From contig JBBRQN010000009.1 of assembly GCA_038226305.1 (NCBI GenBank), positions 1 through 64,000 of the forward strand: a stretch of DNA of 64,000 nt. Direction: 5' to 3'. Shown here piece by piece: positions 25,943-34,871 of the stretch; position 1 is the stretch's first letter; each line of letters begins with the position of its first letter. This stretch comes from JASLDZ01 sp038226305 (lineage in GTDB: Bacteria > Pseudomonadota > Alphaproteobacteria > Caulobacterales > Caulobacteraceae). Under the pieces are notes generated by a model that worked only from the letters and a program-made list of their open reading frames with translations, ran no database searches and had not been told where the DNA came from. A program made the position numbers and the translations under genes.

Positions 25943-26528
25943 CGGGGGTCTTGGCGATCTGCTGGCGGAGATCGCCGCCTGCCGGGCCTGTGCAGGCGAT
26001 TTCCCGCATGAGCCGCGCCCGGTCACATGGGTGTCGGCGGATACACGCCTCCTGATCTGCGGGCAGGCGCCGGGTCGCCGGGTGCACGACAGCGGCAGGC
26101 CGTTCACGGATGCTTCCGGCGTTCGCCTGCGCCAATGGATGGGGGTGGACGAGGCCACGTTCTACGGCGACACCCGCATCGGCGTGGCTGCGCAGGCGTT
26201 CTGCTATCCGGGCACCAACCCCAAAGGCGGGGACTTCCCGCCCCCTAGGCGCTGCGCGACCCTGTGGCGCTCGCGCCTGCTTGAGGCCCTGCCAGGCGTG
26301 GAACTCACGCTTCTGGTGGGCAGTCATGCTCAGGCATGGGCGCTGGGCGACCGCATGCGGCCGACGATGACGCAGACGGTGGCGGCATGGCGCGACTACG
26401 GCCCCGCCGTTTTGCCCATGCCGCACCCCTCGTGGCGCAACACGGCCTGGCTGAAGCGGGAGCCCTGGTTCGAGGCCGAGGTCGTGTCCTACCTTCGCCA
26501 GCGAGTCGCCGCTATCCTGCGGTCATGA
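25872..26528 (+). CDS. Uracil-DNA glycosylase family protein
   Basis: The conserved body runs from LLAEIAACRACAGDFPHEPRP to the end. Motif 1 is ICGQAPGRRVHDSGRPF, motif 2 is LPMPHPSWRNTAWLKRE, and LTLLVGSHAQAWALG lies between, as in the branch of the UDG superfamily often annotated as uracil-DNA glycosylase family protein. A role in base-excision repair is inferred. The only in-frame standard start codon ahead of the conserved part is the ATG at 25872, which makes a 218-residue product with about 30 unconserved residues inside the GST gene; a non-canonical start nearer 25940 is possible. The stop overlaps the following gene by four bases. Confidence 0.75.
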   Translation: MPAPPSKPSSTATAPSWSAPSPGDGGLGDLLAEIAACRACAGDFPHEPRPVTWVSADTRLLICGQAPGRRVHDSGRPFTDASGVRLRQWMGVDEATFYGDTRIGVAAQAFCYPGTNPKGGDFPPPRRCATLWRSRLLEALPGVELTLLVGSHAQAWALGDRMRPTMTQTVAAWRDYGPAVLPMPHPSWRNTAWLKREPWFEAEVVSYLRQRVAAILRS

Positions 26529-27556
26529 AGCGCCGGGCCTTCCTGCTGAGCTCTCTCATGGGTGCCGGTGCCGCGGTCTCCGCCTGCGCCTCGACGCAGC
26601 CGTCAGGTTCCGGCGCTACGGGAACGCCTCGGCTTGAGGCCGCCGCCTTCACCTCCTTCGACGGCACTCGCCTGCCCATGACCGTCTGGATGCCGGAAGG
26701 CTCGGCCCCCCGGGCCGTGATCGTCGGCTTGCACGGCATGAACGACTACGCCGCAGCCTTCGGCCTCGCCGCGCCGTTCTGGGCGAAGGCAGGCGTGGCG
26801 ACCTACGCCTATGACCAGCGCGGTTTCGGCCGCACCGCCTCGCGCGGCCTGTGGGGCGGCGAGGAGGCGATGATGCAGGATCTGCGCGTCCTGTGCGCGC
26901 TCCTGCGGGCCAGACACCCGGGCGTCCCCCTCGCCGTGGTGGGCGAGAGCATGGGCGGTGCGGTGGCCGTCTGCGCCTTCGCCTCCGACGTCCGGCCAGA
27001 TGCAGACCGGCTGATCCTGGCCTCCCCGGCGGTCTGGGGCTGGGGCGCCCAGCCCGTACCCTATGCCGCCGCCCTGTGGGTGACGGCCCACGTCGCCCCG
27101 TCGAGCCTCGTCTCCGCTCCGTCGTGGGTGGCGAGGAAGATCCGCGCCAGCGACAATCGCGACGAACTGATCCGCATGGGGCGCGACCGGCAGATGATTT
27201 TCAAGACGCGGGTGGACGCCATTTACGGCCTCACCGACCTGATGCAGCACGCCCGGGAGCGCATCGGGGCGGTGAGGGGCCCGGTGCTCTACCTCTACGG
27301 CGCCCACGACGACATCATCCCGAAGAACGCCGCCTTCTTCGCCGCCGCCCGACTGCCGTCATGGGGGCGGAGCGCCTACTACGAAGCGGGCTATCACCTC
27401 CTGACCCGCGACCTTCAGGCCCAGACGGTGTGGACCGATGTGCTGGCGTTCATCGCAGACCCGAAGGTCCCCCTGCCTTCCGGCGCTCCCGCGATCCCCC
27501 GGCGGACGGGCGTCGATCGCGCCACCGCCGCGGTGGAGACGCGCCCGCCCGGCTGA
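26525..27556 (+). CDS. Alpha/beta hydrolase, lysophospholipase-like lipoprotein
   Basis: The 343-residue protein starts MKRRAFLLSSLMGAG with a twin-arginine-like signal and a lipobox ending at C21 (AVSAC), so it is probably a membrane-anchored lipoprotein. The hydrolase triad is visible: nucleophile S142 in VVGESMGGAV, an acid in LYGAHDDIIP and a histidine in EAGYHLLTRD. The oxyanion strand is IVGLHGMNDYAAAFG. This is the Hydrolase_4 (monoacylglycerol lipase/lysophospholipase L2) type. The substrate is likely a lipid ester. Confidence 0.9.
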   Translation: MKRRAFLLSSLMGAGAAVSACASTQPSGSGATGTPRLEAAAFTSFDGTRLPMTVWMPEGSAPRAVIVGLHGMNDYAAAFGLAAPFWAKAGVATYAYDQRGFGRTASRGLWGGEEAMMQDLRVLCALLRARHPGVPLAVVGESMGGAVAVCAFASDVRPDADRLILASPAVWGWGAQPVPYAAALWVTAHVAPSSLVSAPSWVARKIRASDNRDELIRMGRDRQMIFKTRVDAIYGLTDLMQHARERIGAVRGPVLYLYGAHDDIIPKNAAFFAAARLPSWGRSAYYEAGYHLLTRDLQAQTVWTDVLAFIADPKVPLPSGAPAIPRRTGVDRATAAVETRPPG

Positions 27557-27633
27557 GCGGCTGCGCTTGCGGGGCCGGGCGCGGTTTCGTAAGGCGCGCT
27601 TCCGCTTCCGGGAATGAAGGACGCCGCCGCGCC

Positions 27634-28716
27634 ATGCCCATCTTCGATTCGCCCGCCTTCGAGGGCCACGAAGCCGTCCACGCCTTCAACGACGAGACCA
27701 CCGGCCTGCGCTGCATCATCGCCGTCCACTCCACCGCGCGGGGGCCGGCGGCGGGGGGCTGCCGCATGTGGGCCTATGCGAACGACGAGGCGGCGATGGA
27801 CGACGCCCTGCGGCTGTCGCGCGCCATGAGCTTCAAGAACGCCATCGCCGACATCGACCACGGCGGCGGCAAGGCCGTGATCATCGGCGATTCCAAGACG
27901 CTGAAGACCCCTGCGCTGTTCGAGGCCTTCGGTCGCTGCGTCGAGCAGGTCGGCGGGCGCTACTGGACGGCGGAAGACGTGGGCATCAGCCCCGCCGACC
28001 TCGCGAGCGCCCGCCGCACCACCCGCTTCGTCGCGGGTCTGGATGGCCACGCCGCCGCCTCGGGCGACCCTTCGCCGGTCACGGCGGAGGGCGTGTTTCG
28101 CGGCCTCGTGCTGGCGGCGGAGCGCGCCTATGGCCGGGGTGTGGACGGCATGACGGTGGCCATCCAGGGCGTGGGCCATGTGGGGGCGTTCCTGGCCGAG
28201 AAGCTGCACGCCGCCGGAGCCCGGCTCGTGATCGCCGACGTGAACGCCGACGCGCTGAACGCCGTCGCTTCAATGACGGGCGCGCAGATCGTTCCGCCGG
28301 ACGCGATTCTGGACGCGCGGGCCGATGTCTTCGCCCCCTGCGCCCTGGGCGGCGCGATCACGGCCCAGGCGCTCGACCGGATGCATGCCCGGGTGATCGC
28401 CGGCGGGGCCAACAACCAGCTCGCCTCGCCGGAGGTGGGGGCGGAATTGTTCAAGCGCGGACTGATCTACGCTCCGGACTATGTGATCAACGGCGGCGGC
28501 ATCATCAACGTGGCCGGCGAAATCCGCGCCCTCGATGCCGGTACGGCTTTCGAGCCGGCCTGGGTGGAGGGAAAGCTCACCCGGCTGATGTCCACGCTCG
28601 CGGACATCCTCGATCAGGCGAAGGCCGAGGGGCGCCCCCCTGAACGCATCGCCGCCGAGATCGCCAGCGCCCGCATCGCTGCGGGTCGGGGAATGTCGCC
28701 CGCCAAGGCGGCCTGA
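27634..28716 (+). CDS. Leucine dehydrogenase (Glu/Leu/Phe/Val dehydrogenase family)
   Basis: The enzyme deaminates branched-chain amino acids with NAD. The 360-residue protein starts MPIFDSPAFEGHEAVHAFND. The substrate lysine region is GPAAGGCRMWAY and DHGGGKAVIIGD; the dinucleotide site is VAIQGVGHVGAFLAEKLHAAGA, and the catalytic-domain tail contains GGANNQLASPEVG and YAPDYVINGGGIINV. Length and motifs fit leucine dehydrogenase better than glutamate dehydrogenase. It stands 77 bp after the hydrolase and converges on the RNR-like gene with a 7 bp gap. Confidence 0.92.
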   Translation: MPIFDSPAFEGHEAVHAFNDETTGLRCIIAVHSTARGPAAGGCRMWAYANDEAAMDDALRLSRAMSFKNAIADIDHGGGKAVIIGDSKTLKTPALFEAFGRCVEQVGGRYWTAEDVGISPADLASARRTTRFVAGLDGHAAASGDPSPVTAEGVFRGLVLAAERAYGRGVDGMTVAIQGVGHVGAFLAEKLHAAGARLVIADVNADALNAVASMTGAQIVPPDAILDARADVFAPCALGGAITAQALDRMHARVIAGGANNQLASPEVGAELFKRGLIYAPDYVINGGGIINVAGEIRALDAGTAFEPAWVEGKLTRLMSTLADILDQAKAEGRPPERIAAEIASARIAAGRGMSPAKAA

Positions 28717-28723
28717 AGCGGCC

Positions 28724-31066
28724 CTAGGCCGGGGCGTCGACGACTTCCAGCCCGGCGGCTGCCGAGCTCGGGTTGGCCCTGCGCACTGGCAGGTAGAGGA
28801 GGTTGTCCGGGGTGGCGCCCCGGCTGAAACCTTTGGAGATCAGGCGGGAGACGGCCGCGGCCTCGTCCTCGCCGCCCTCGCCCTCTTTGGCCCCGCCGCC
28901 CAGGCCATCCGCGTTCAGGGCATCCGGGTCGGCGTTGGCGAGGTCCTGCCGGTCGAGGTAGCTGATCCCAAGTTCCCGGAACAGGTAGTCGAGGATCGAG
29001 GTGGCCGAGCGCACCTGATCGTTGCCGGTCACCGGGCCCGCGGGCTCGAAGCGCGTGTATACGAAGGCGTCCACGAACTCGTCCAGTGGCACGCCGTATT
29101 GCAGGCCGATCGAGATCGCGATGGCGAAGTTGTTCATCAGGGAGCGGAAAGCCGCGCCCTCCTTGTGCATGTCGATGAAAATCTCGCCCAGCTCGCCGTC
29201 GTCGTATTCGCCGGTGTGCAGGTAGACTTTGTGGCCCCCCACCGCGGCCTTCTGGATGTAGCCTTTGCGACGGTCAGGCAGCTTTCGGCGCGAACGGTCC
29301 CGCTCGATCACGACACGCTCCACGACCCGTTCCGGCGCGGCAGGGCGCGGCTCGGCCGTGGTGTAGGGCTCCAGCGGCAGCAACAGAGGGCTGTCATTGA
29401 TGGCCAAGGCGACGCGCACGGCGCGCAGGCCACCGGCGCGGGCGGCGTCGATCATCCCAGTCGCAGCGTCCTTGTCGGGGGCGAGGAGAGGGTCTAGCGG
29501 CAGGGCGAAGGGGGCCACCGCCACGGCCATCGCCAGCTGCGCCTGGGGATCGGGAGCGGCAATGAGCACGGCCTGCGCGAGCGCGCCCAAGGCTGCGCCA
29601 CTGGCGTCGCCCAGCACGGCAAGGTTGGCGCTGACCTGCGCCCGATCATCCAGCCCCAGGGCGACCAGAACGTCTGCGCCCGTCGCGTGGGCAGGGTCGA
29701 GGCCCAGGGCATCGCGCACGAAGCCGTCGCCCAGCACCCCGGCCGAGAAGGCATCCGACAGGCTTCGCGCAAAGGGCAGGGCCGCGCCGATTGCGCTGCG
29801 TTCGTGATCGGTGAGCGGCCCGCCTTGCTCCAGCTGCGGCACCGCGTCGAGGGATCGGGCACCGAGCAAGCAGAGGCGGGCGGTGGCCGGGTCCACGCCC
29901 AGGCGCTGCAGGCCGATGAGCGCGGCATCCGACAGGGTGGCGAAAACGGCACCGTCTCGGGTCTGGCCGGTGCCAACCGCTCCAGCCCAGCCGTTCAGAC
30001 CGGTGGATGTCCCGCCCAGGCGAAGGCTCGCCTCCTGGTCAGCCCAGACGATGACCGGGGCCTGCAGGGGGGCGAATGTCGCGCAGGCCACCTGCGCCCG
30101 CTCGCACAGGCCCGCCACGAAGCGTCGACCTTCCACCGAGGCGAAGGGCAGGCCGCGTCGAACCAGGGCTTCGTGCAGGCCCGCAGGGCAAAGACTGGCG
30201 TGGTTCGCGGCCGCAGCCACCGCTCCCAGCTTCAGGAGAGCATCCAGCGCGTCCTGTTCGTGACTCGACAGCTCTCTGCCCTCGCCGGTCAGAACCGGCG
30301 ACAGGTCGAGGTACAGGCGGGGCTTGCCCAGACTCTCCAGCCCCGCCGCATCCTCCTGCAGCCAGAGCACCGTCCAGGGGTCCGGCACAGGGTGAGCCGC
30401 ACCGGGCGCGGCACCGGTGACTGCAGCGTAGGAGGCGGGCGGCGGCGTGTAGGCCACGGACGGTGGCGGCGATCCCGCAAGGCCGCAGGCGATCGCCTCC
30501 CGCAGGAGGGCATCGTCGGCTCCAGCCTCACGTGCGGCTCGAAGCGCTCGGGCGAGGGCGGGGTTGGCGGCGGGATCGGCACAGGCATCGGCCGCGCCCT
30601 CGCAGCGGGCGATCGCATCGGAAACCGAAACCAGATGGCTATGCAGCGCGGCCACGGCGCCCGAGGCGCAACGCTCGGCCCGCAGGCGCTCCGCCCGGCG
30701 CAGAAGGGTGGCGGCCCCCTCCGGTCGGGCGAGATCGATCCGCTCGACGTCGGCGCGGGCGGCGGGGGCGAGCCAGCCCAAGGTGAGGAGCGCCGAAAGC
30801 TCATCCTGCAGGGCCGCGCAGGAAAGTTCGTCCACCAGACCGGCCGCCAGCGCGTTTGCGGCCGTCGCCCCGGCCCAGGCGGCAAAGCCTGAGACGAGAG
30901 CGTTACGGGCGGTCGGCGGGGGTGCCCAATCAAGCCACGCCTCGACCCGGGCGTCCGTCCAGTCTGAGGGGGCGAGCACGTCCGCGAAGCCGCCGCAGAC
31001 CTCGAGATCGCGACATTCGAAGGGCACGGCCCGCGCCGCTTCGGTGAACCAGCGTTCGAACCGCAT
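28724..31066 (-). CDS. Divergent class II ribonucleotide reductase paralog (TSCPD-type C-terminus, no recognisable catalytic core)
   Basis: The 780-residue protein keeps the C-terminal module of alphaproteobacterial B12-dependent reductase NrdJ. It is almost intact at about residues 595-740: LPDRRKGYIQKAAVGGHKVY, TGEYDDGELGEIFIDMHKEG, AAFRSLMNNFAIAISIGLQY, GVPLDEFVDAFVYTRFEPAG and TSILDYLFRELGISYLDRQD. The first residues MRFERWFTEA also resemble the NrdJ start. The roughly 550 residues between are alanine-rich and lack the finger-loop, radical and redox cysteine motifs I would expect; weak echoes remain (APFALPLDPLL, VALAINDSPLLLPLEP). The C-terminal cysteine-rich tail of NrdJ is absent. It is unlikely to reduce ribonucleotides and may regulate or bind nucleotides or the real NrdJ. 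The reading frame is open throughout, so it is not a recent pseudogene. Confidence 0.8.
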   Translation of the reverse strand: MRFERWFTEAARAVPFECRDLEVCGGFADVLAPSDWTDARVEAWLDWAPPPTARNALVSGFAAWAGATAANALAAGLVDELSCAALQDELSALLTLGWLAPAARADVERIDLARPEGAATLLRRAERLRAERCASGAVAALHSHLVSVSDAIARCEGAADACADPAANPALARALRAAREAGADDALLREAIACGLAGSPPPSVAYTPPPASYAAVTGAAPGAAHPVPDPWTVLWLQEDAAGLESLGKPRLYLDLSPVLTGEGRELSSHEQDALDALLKLGAVAAAANHASLCPAGLHEALVRRGLPFASVEGRRFVAGLCERAQVACATFAPLQAPVIVWADQEASLRLGGTSTGLNGWAGAVGTGQTRDGAVFATLSDAALIGLQRLGVDPATARLCLLGARSLDAVPQLEQGGPLTDHERSAIGAALPFARSLSDAFSAGVLGDGFVRDALGLDPAHATGADVLVALGLDDRAQVSANLAVLGDASGAALGALAQAVLIAAPDPQAQLAMAVAVAPFALPLDPLLAPDKDAATGMIDAARAGGLRAVRVALAINDSPLLLPLEPYTTAEPRPAAPERVVERVVIERDRSRRKLPDRRKGYIQKAAVGGHKVYLHTGEYDDGELGEIFIDMHKEGAAFRSLMNNFAIAISIGLQYGVPLDEFVDAFVYTRFEPAGPVTGNDQVRSATSILDYLFRELGISYLDRQDLANADPDALNADGLGGGAKEGEGGEDEAAAVSRLISKGFSRGATPDNLLYLPVRRANPSSAAAGLEVVDAPA

Positions 31067-31264
31067 GTCGCCGACTCTCCCTGGCTGGCGCAAAGCTAGG
31101 CGGATGCGCCCGCGTTCGCAACGGGTTGAGGCTCCGCGCGTCGGTGCCACAAGATGTGGGACGTGACGGGCCGACGCCGCGGTTGCGGTGCCGCTGGACG
31201 GCAAACGCCCACCCCGGTATCTGTGGTGGGCGCTCCCCGCGCCTGCACATCCGGGTCAACAGCC

Positions 31265-31666
31265 TTGCTCGACAAGATCTTCAGCTGGTGGAGCGGTGCC
31301 ACGATCGGCGCCCTGTTCACCATCGCGCGCACCTCTGACTTCGTGGGCGAAGACGAGCAGGGCAACCGCTACTTCGAAGCGCGCACCGATCGTGAGAGCT
31401 ACGACAAGGGCCGCCGCCGCCGCTACGTGACCTACAAGGGCTATGCCGAGCCCTCAAAGATCCCCCCTGACTGGCACGGGTGGATGCACTACACCGTGGA
31501 CGAGCCCCCCACCCGCGCGCCCCTGCGTCGCCGGGCCTGGGAGAAGGATCACCTACCCAACCTCACCGGCACCGTCTACGCGTGGAAGCCCAAGGGCTCC
31601 ATCGCCCGGGGCGGGGAACGGGCGCGCGCCATCGGCGATTACGAAGCCTGGAAGCCGGGGGAGTAG
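31265..31666 (+). CDS. NADH:ubiquinone oxidoreductase subunit NDUFA12-like
   Basis: This 133-residue protein is the bacterial homolog of the complex I accessory subunit NDUFA12 (B17.2). Signatures are FSWWSGATIGALFTI, FVGEDEQGNRYFEAR, RRRRYVTYKGYAEPSKIPPDWHGWMH and HLPNLTGTVYAW. The start is taken as TTG at 31265 (LLDKIFSWW), because the family begins right there; the frame stays open to 31154 but that part has no support. It heads an apparent operon with mlaD and DUF2155, six bases apart. Confidence 0.9.
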   Translation: MLDKIFSWWSGATIGALFTIARTSDFVGEDEQGNRYFEARTDRESYDKGRRRRYVTYKGYAEPSKIPPDWHGWMHYTVDEPPTRAPLRRRAWEKDHLPNLTGTVYAWKPKGSIARGGERARAIGDYEAWKPGE

Positions 31667-31672
31667 CCGCAC

Positions 31673-32212
31673 ATGGCCGCACGCGGACAGCAATGGGCGG
31701 AAACCGGCGTGGGCGCGATCGTGCTCGCGGCTGCGGGTGCCTTCCTCGTCTACGCTCTTAGCCACGCCGATCTGGGCGGAGTGGGTGCGGGCTATGAGCT
31801 GACGGCGCGCTTCGGGCAGGTCGGTGGCTTGGCTCCCGGTGCCGACGTGCGCGTGGCCGGCGTGAAGATCGGGTCGGTGTCGCGCATCGACCTCGACCCC
31901 AAGACCTATCTGGCCAAGGCGCGCTTCGCGATCGACTCGAAGGTGCATCTGCCCTCCGACTCCACTGTGAAGATCACCTCGGACAGCCTGCTGGGTGGCC
32001 AGCACATCTCCATCGAGCCCGGCGGATCGTCAGACGACCTGAAGCCTGGGGCGGAGTTCGAGAACGTGCAGGGCGCGGTCGATCTGTTCGGCCTGATCGG
32101 GCAGGTGATCCGCCCAGCCGCACCGGCGGCAGCGCCCACACCTGCGGCGGCAGCCGTCGCGCCTGCCGCGACCCCGGCCCCAGCCGCCGATCCTTATCCG
32201 GGCGGGAACTGA
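31673..32212 (+). CDS. mlaD: MlaD-family phospholipid transport protein
   Basis: MlaD is the membrane-anchored, periplasmic substrate-binding part of the Mla ABC system that moves phospholipids between the membranes. The 179-residue protein has one N-terminal membrane helix (GVGAIVLAAAGAFLVYAL), then the MlaD/MCE domain: YELTARFGQVGGLAPGADVRVAGVKIGSV and SLLGGQHISIEPG. The C-terminal 40 residues are an Ala/Pro-rich tail (AAPTPAAAAVAPAATP). Other Mla genes are not in this window, so the partners are encoded elsewhere. Confidence 0.92.
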   Translation: MAARGQQWAETGVGAIVLAAAGAFLVYALSHADLGGVGAGYELTARFGQVGGLAPGADVRVAGVKIGSVSRIDLDPKTYLAKARFAIDSKVHLPSDSTVKITSDSLLGGQHISIEPGGSSDDLKPGAEFENVQGAVDLFGLIGQVIRPAAPAAAPTPAAAAVAPAATPAPAADPYPGGN

Positions 32213-32215
32213 GCG

Positions 32216-32878
32216 ATGGCGGGCTCGCGCTCCGGCTGGAAGGCGCTCGTCGCCGCCGCCCTGGCTGTCGTGGCGGTGACGGCAGTCGCGAGCGCCCAGA
32301 ACCAGGCGACGGCGCCGGTGGTGGCGACGCCAGCCGTGGTGGCTCCTGCGGCGACGGCGGTCCCGCCTGTACCCGCCGTCGCGGCCCCGGCGGCGGCCGC
32401 CGGGCTCGCGCCAGCCCTGCCGTCGCCCGATGTGACGCCGGTGGCGGCGCCCGCGAAGATCGCCACGCCGGTGGCCGAGGCGGCTGCGCCGGAGCCTGAC
32501 GGTCCGCCGCCGCCGCCTCTGAAGCGGCCTCGCTTCGCCTCCGCCATCCTGCAGGCCACCGACAAGATCACCGCCGAGACCCTGCGTTTCGAGGCCAAGG
32601 TGGGCGAGAGCGTCCGCTACAAGGGCCTGATCGTCACGTTGCGCGCCTGCGAGACCACGGCGGCCGACGACGACACGACCGATTCCATGGCCAACCTGGA
32701 GATCCTGTCGCAGCCGCAGGGCGTGACGGGGGCCGCGGCCCTTCCCGCGCACTCGGTGTTCAAGGGCTGGACCTTTGCCTCATCGCCCAGCCTGCATCCG
32801 CTTGAGCATCCCCTCTACGACCTGTGGCTGATATCCTGCAGGACCTCGGCCCCTGTGGGCGTCGCACCCAAGGCGTAG
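32216..32878 (+). CDS. DUF2155 periplasmic protein
   Basis: The 220-residue protein has a signal peptide (ALVAAALAVVAVTAVASAQ), a roughly 70-residue Ala/Pro/Val-rich spacer, and the DUF2155 domain: ATDKITAETLRFEAKVGESVRYKGL, TLRACETT and VFKGWTFASSPSLHPLEHPLYDLWLISC. The two cysteines of the domain could form a disulfide. Function unknown; the family commonly sits beside mlaD and NDUFA12-like genes in Alphaproteobacteria. The last 64 bp overlap the 3' end of aat on the other strand. Confidence 0.88.
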   Translation: MAGSRSGWKALVAAALAVVAVTAVASAQNQATAPVVATPAVVAPAATAVPPVPAVAAPAAAAGLAPALPSPDVTPVAAPAKIATPVAEAAAPEPDGPPPPPLKRPRFASAILQATDKITAETLRFEAKVGESVRYKGLIVTLRACETTAADDDTTDSMANLEILSQPQGVTGAAALPAHSVFKGWTFASSPSLHPLEHPLYDLWLISCRTSAPVGVAPKA

Positions 32879-33474
32879 AGGTTTCCCTTACGGGAAAGGG
32901 CCGCCTTCAGGCGTTTCAGGTAGAGGTCCTGCGCGATCTCCTCGGCGCCGAACTGCGCCAGGTGGTCGGTCATGAACTGCATGTCGAGGAGCGCGAACCC
33001 CCCGGCCTTCAGGCGCGCCACGAGGTGGGCCAGGGCGACCTTGCTCGCATCGGTGCCGCCAAGTGCGGGCTTCGAAAACATGCTCTCGCCGAAGAAAGCC
33101 CCGCCGATCGCCACTCCATAGAGCCCGCCCACGAGCAGACCCTCACGCTTGCACTCGATGCTGTGCGCGTCGCCCCGGCCGTGCAGGTCGAGATAGAGCC
33201 TGCGGATAGGGCGGCTGATCCAGGTCTCCTCCCGGCCGGGCGAGGAGGCGGCGCAGGCATCCAGCACCGCTTCGAACGCCGTGTTCAGGGTCACTTCGAA
33301 CCGGCCCTGCCGCACCGTGCGGGCGAGACGGGCGGGAAGGTGGAAACCGTCGAGAGGCATCACGCCCCGCAGGCGCGGCTCCACGAAGTGGAAGTCCTCG
33401 TCGTCCCGGCTTTCCGACATGGGGAAGACCCCAAGGCGGTAGGCGGCCAGAAGGTCGTCGGCGTCGAAGTTCAC
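32815..33474 (-). CDS. aat: Leucyl/phenylalanyl-tRNA--protein transferase
   Basis: Aat attaches Leu or Phe to N-terminal Arg/Lys of proteins, creating N-degrons for ClpAPS. The 219-residue protein has the family signatures DLLAAYRLGVFPM, LRGVMPLDGFHLP, WISRPIRRLYLDLHGRGDAHSIE, GGLYGVAIGGAFFGESMFS and ALLDMQFMTDHLAQFGA. The start is GTG at 33474 (VNFDADDLLAAY), with GGAG seven bases upstream, 34 bp after accC. Its 3' end overlaps DUF2155 convergently. Confidence 0.95.
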   Translation of the reverse strand: MNFDADDLLAAYRLGVFPMSESRDDEDFHFVEPRLRGVMPLDGFHLPARLARTVRQGRFEVTLNTAFEAVLDACAASSPGREETWISRPIRRLYLDLHGRGDAHSIECKREGLLVGGLYGVAIGGAFFGESMFSKPALGGTDASKVALAHLVARLKAGGFALLDMQFMTDHLAQFGAEEIAQDLYLKRLKAALSRKGNLYALGATPTGAEVLQDISHRS

Positions 33475-33508
33475 CGCCCGCTCCAGGATGCGTGGCGAGC
33501 GCGCCTGC

Positions 33509-34858
33509 TCAGGCCTTGGCCTGCGCCGCCATCCACCGCTCCAGCCAGTGGATCGAGTAGTCGCCCCCGATGATGTCGGGCTGCACCAGAAGCTCCTGGA
33601 ACAGGGGGGCCGTGGTCTCCACCCCGCCCACGACCATCTCGGCCAGGCAGCGTCGCATACGGGCGATGGCCTCTGGCCGGTCACGCCCGTGGACGATGAG
33701 CTTGCCGATCAGGGAGTCGTAGTAGGGCGGGATGCGATAGCCGGCGTAGATCGCCGAATCGAGCCGCACGCCGAGCCCGCCCGGGGCGTGGAAGTCCGTC
33801 ACCGTGCCGGGCGAGGGCGTGAAGGTCTTGGGGTTCTCCGCGTTGATGCGGCACTCGATGGACCAGCCCTCGATGTGGATGTCGTCCTGGGTGAACGACA
33901 GGGGCAGGCCGGCGGCTACACGGATCTGCTCGCGCACCAGATCCACGCCGGTGATCGCTTCCGTGACCGGGTGTTCCACCTGCAGGCGGGTGTTCATCTC
34001 GATGAAGAAGAACTCGCCGTCCTCGTACAGGAACTCGAATGTGCCGACGCCGAGGTAGCCGATGCGGCGCACCGCATCGACGCAAACCGCCCCGATCCTG
34101 GCCCGCGCCTCGGCGCTGATGGCGGGGGAGGGAGCCTCTTCCAGCACCTTCTGATGACGGCGCTGCAGGCTGCAATCGCGCTCGCCCAGATGCACGACAT
34201 TGCCAAAGCTGTCGGCCACCACCTGGATCTCAATGTGGCGAGGGGTCTGGAGGTATCGCTCCATGTAGACCGTGCCGTCGCCAAAGGCGGCCGCAGCCTC
34301 AGTCTGGGCGGTCTGCACCGCCTCCATCAGCGACTCGGCGTCCTTCGCGACCTTCATGCCGCGCCCGCCGCCGCCGGAGGCCGCCTTGATCAGCACCGGA
34401 AAACCGATCGCCTGCGCCGCCTCCATCGCCTCCTCGACGGTGGAGACGCCGCCCTCGGAGCCGGGAACCACGGGGATGCCGGCGGCCTTCACCGCCTGCT
34501 TGGCACTGATCTTGTCGCCCATGATGCGGATGTGTTCGGGCAGGGGGCCGATGAAGGTCAGGCCGTGGGCACCCACGATCTCGGCGAAGCGCGCGTTCTC
34601 ACTCAGAAAGCCGTAGCCGGGGTGGATCGCCTGGGCGCCTGTGATCTCGGCGGCGGCGATGATCGCCGGCACGTTGAGATAGCTCTTAGCGGCTGAGGCG
34701 GGGCCGATGCACACGCTCTCGTCCGCCAGGCGCACGTGCATGGCGCTGCGGTCGGCTTCGGAATGAACCGCGACCGTCGCGATACCCATCTCCTTGCAGG
34801 CGCGATGGATGCGAAGCGCGATCTCGCCCCGGTTGGCGATCAGGATCTTGTCGAACAC
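33509..34858 (-). CDS. accC: Acetyl-CoA carboxylase, biotin carboxylase subunit
   Basis: AccC carboxylates the biotin on AccB using ATP and bicarbonate, the first step of fatty acid synthesis. The 449-residue protein shows FDKILIANRGEIALRIHRAC, the glycine-rich ATP lid ASGGGGRGMKVA, RHIEIQVVAD, GERDCSLQRRHQKVLEEAPS and FEFLYEDGEFFFIEMNTRLQ. The start is GTG at 34858, which gives exactly the E. coli length; the open frame extends further without support. accB lies 13 bp upstream. Confidence 0.97.
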   Translation of the reverse strand: MFDKILIANRGEIALRIHRACKEMGIATVAVHSEADRSAMHVRLADESVCIGPASAAKSYLNVPAIIAAAEITGAQAIHPGYGFLSENARFAEIVGAHGLTFIGPLPEHIRIMGDKISAKQAVKAAGIPVVPGSEGGVSTVEEAMEAAQAIGFPVLIKAASGGGGRGMKVAKDAESLMEAVQTAQTEAAAAFGDGTVYMERYLQTPRHIEIQVVADSFGNVVHLGERDCSLQRRHQKVLEEAPSPAISAEARARIGAVCVDAVRRIGYLGVGTFEFLYEDGEFFFIEMNTRLQVEHPVTEAITGVDLVREQIRVAAGLPLSFTQDDIHIEGWSIECRINAENPKTFTPSPGTVTDFHAPGGLGVRLDSAIYAGYRIPPYYDSLIGKLIVHGRDRPEAIARMRRCLAEMVVGGVETTAPLFQELLVQPDIIGGDYSIHWLERWMAAQAKA

Positions 34859-34871
34859 GGGTGCGGCCCGC

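Noticed and set aside
28724..31066. RNR-like gene considered a pseudogene
   Set aside because: No frameshift or internal stop over 780 codons, and the conserved C-terminal module is intact, so decay is unlikely.
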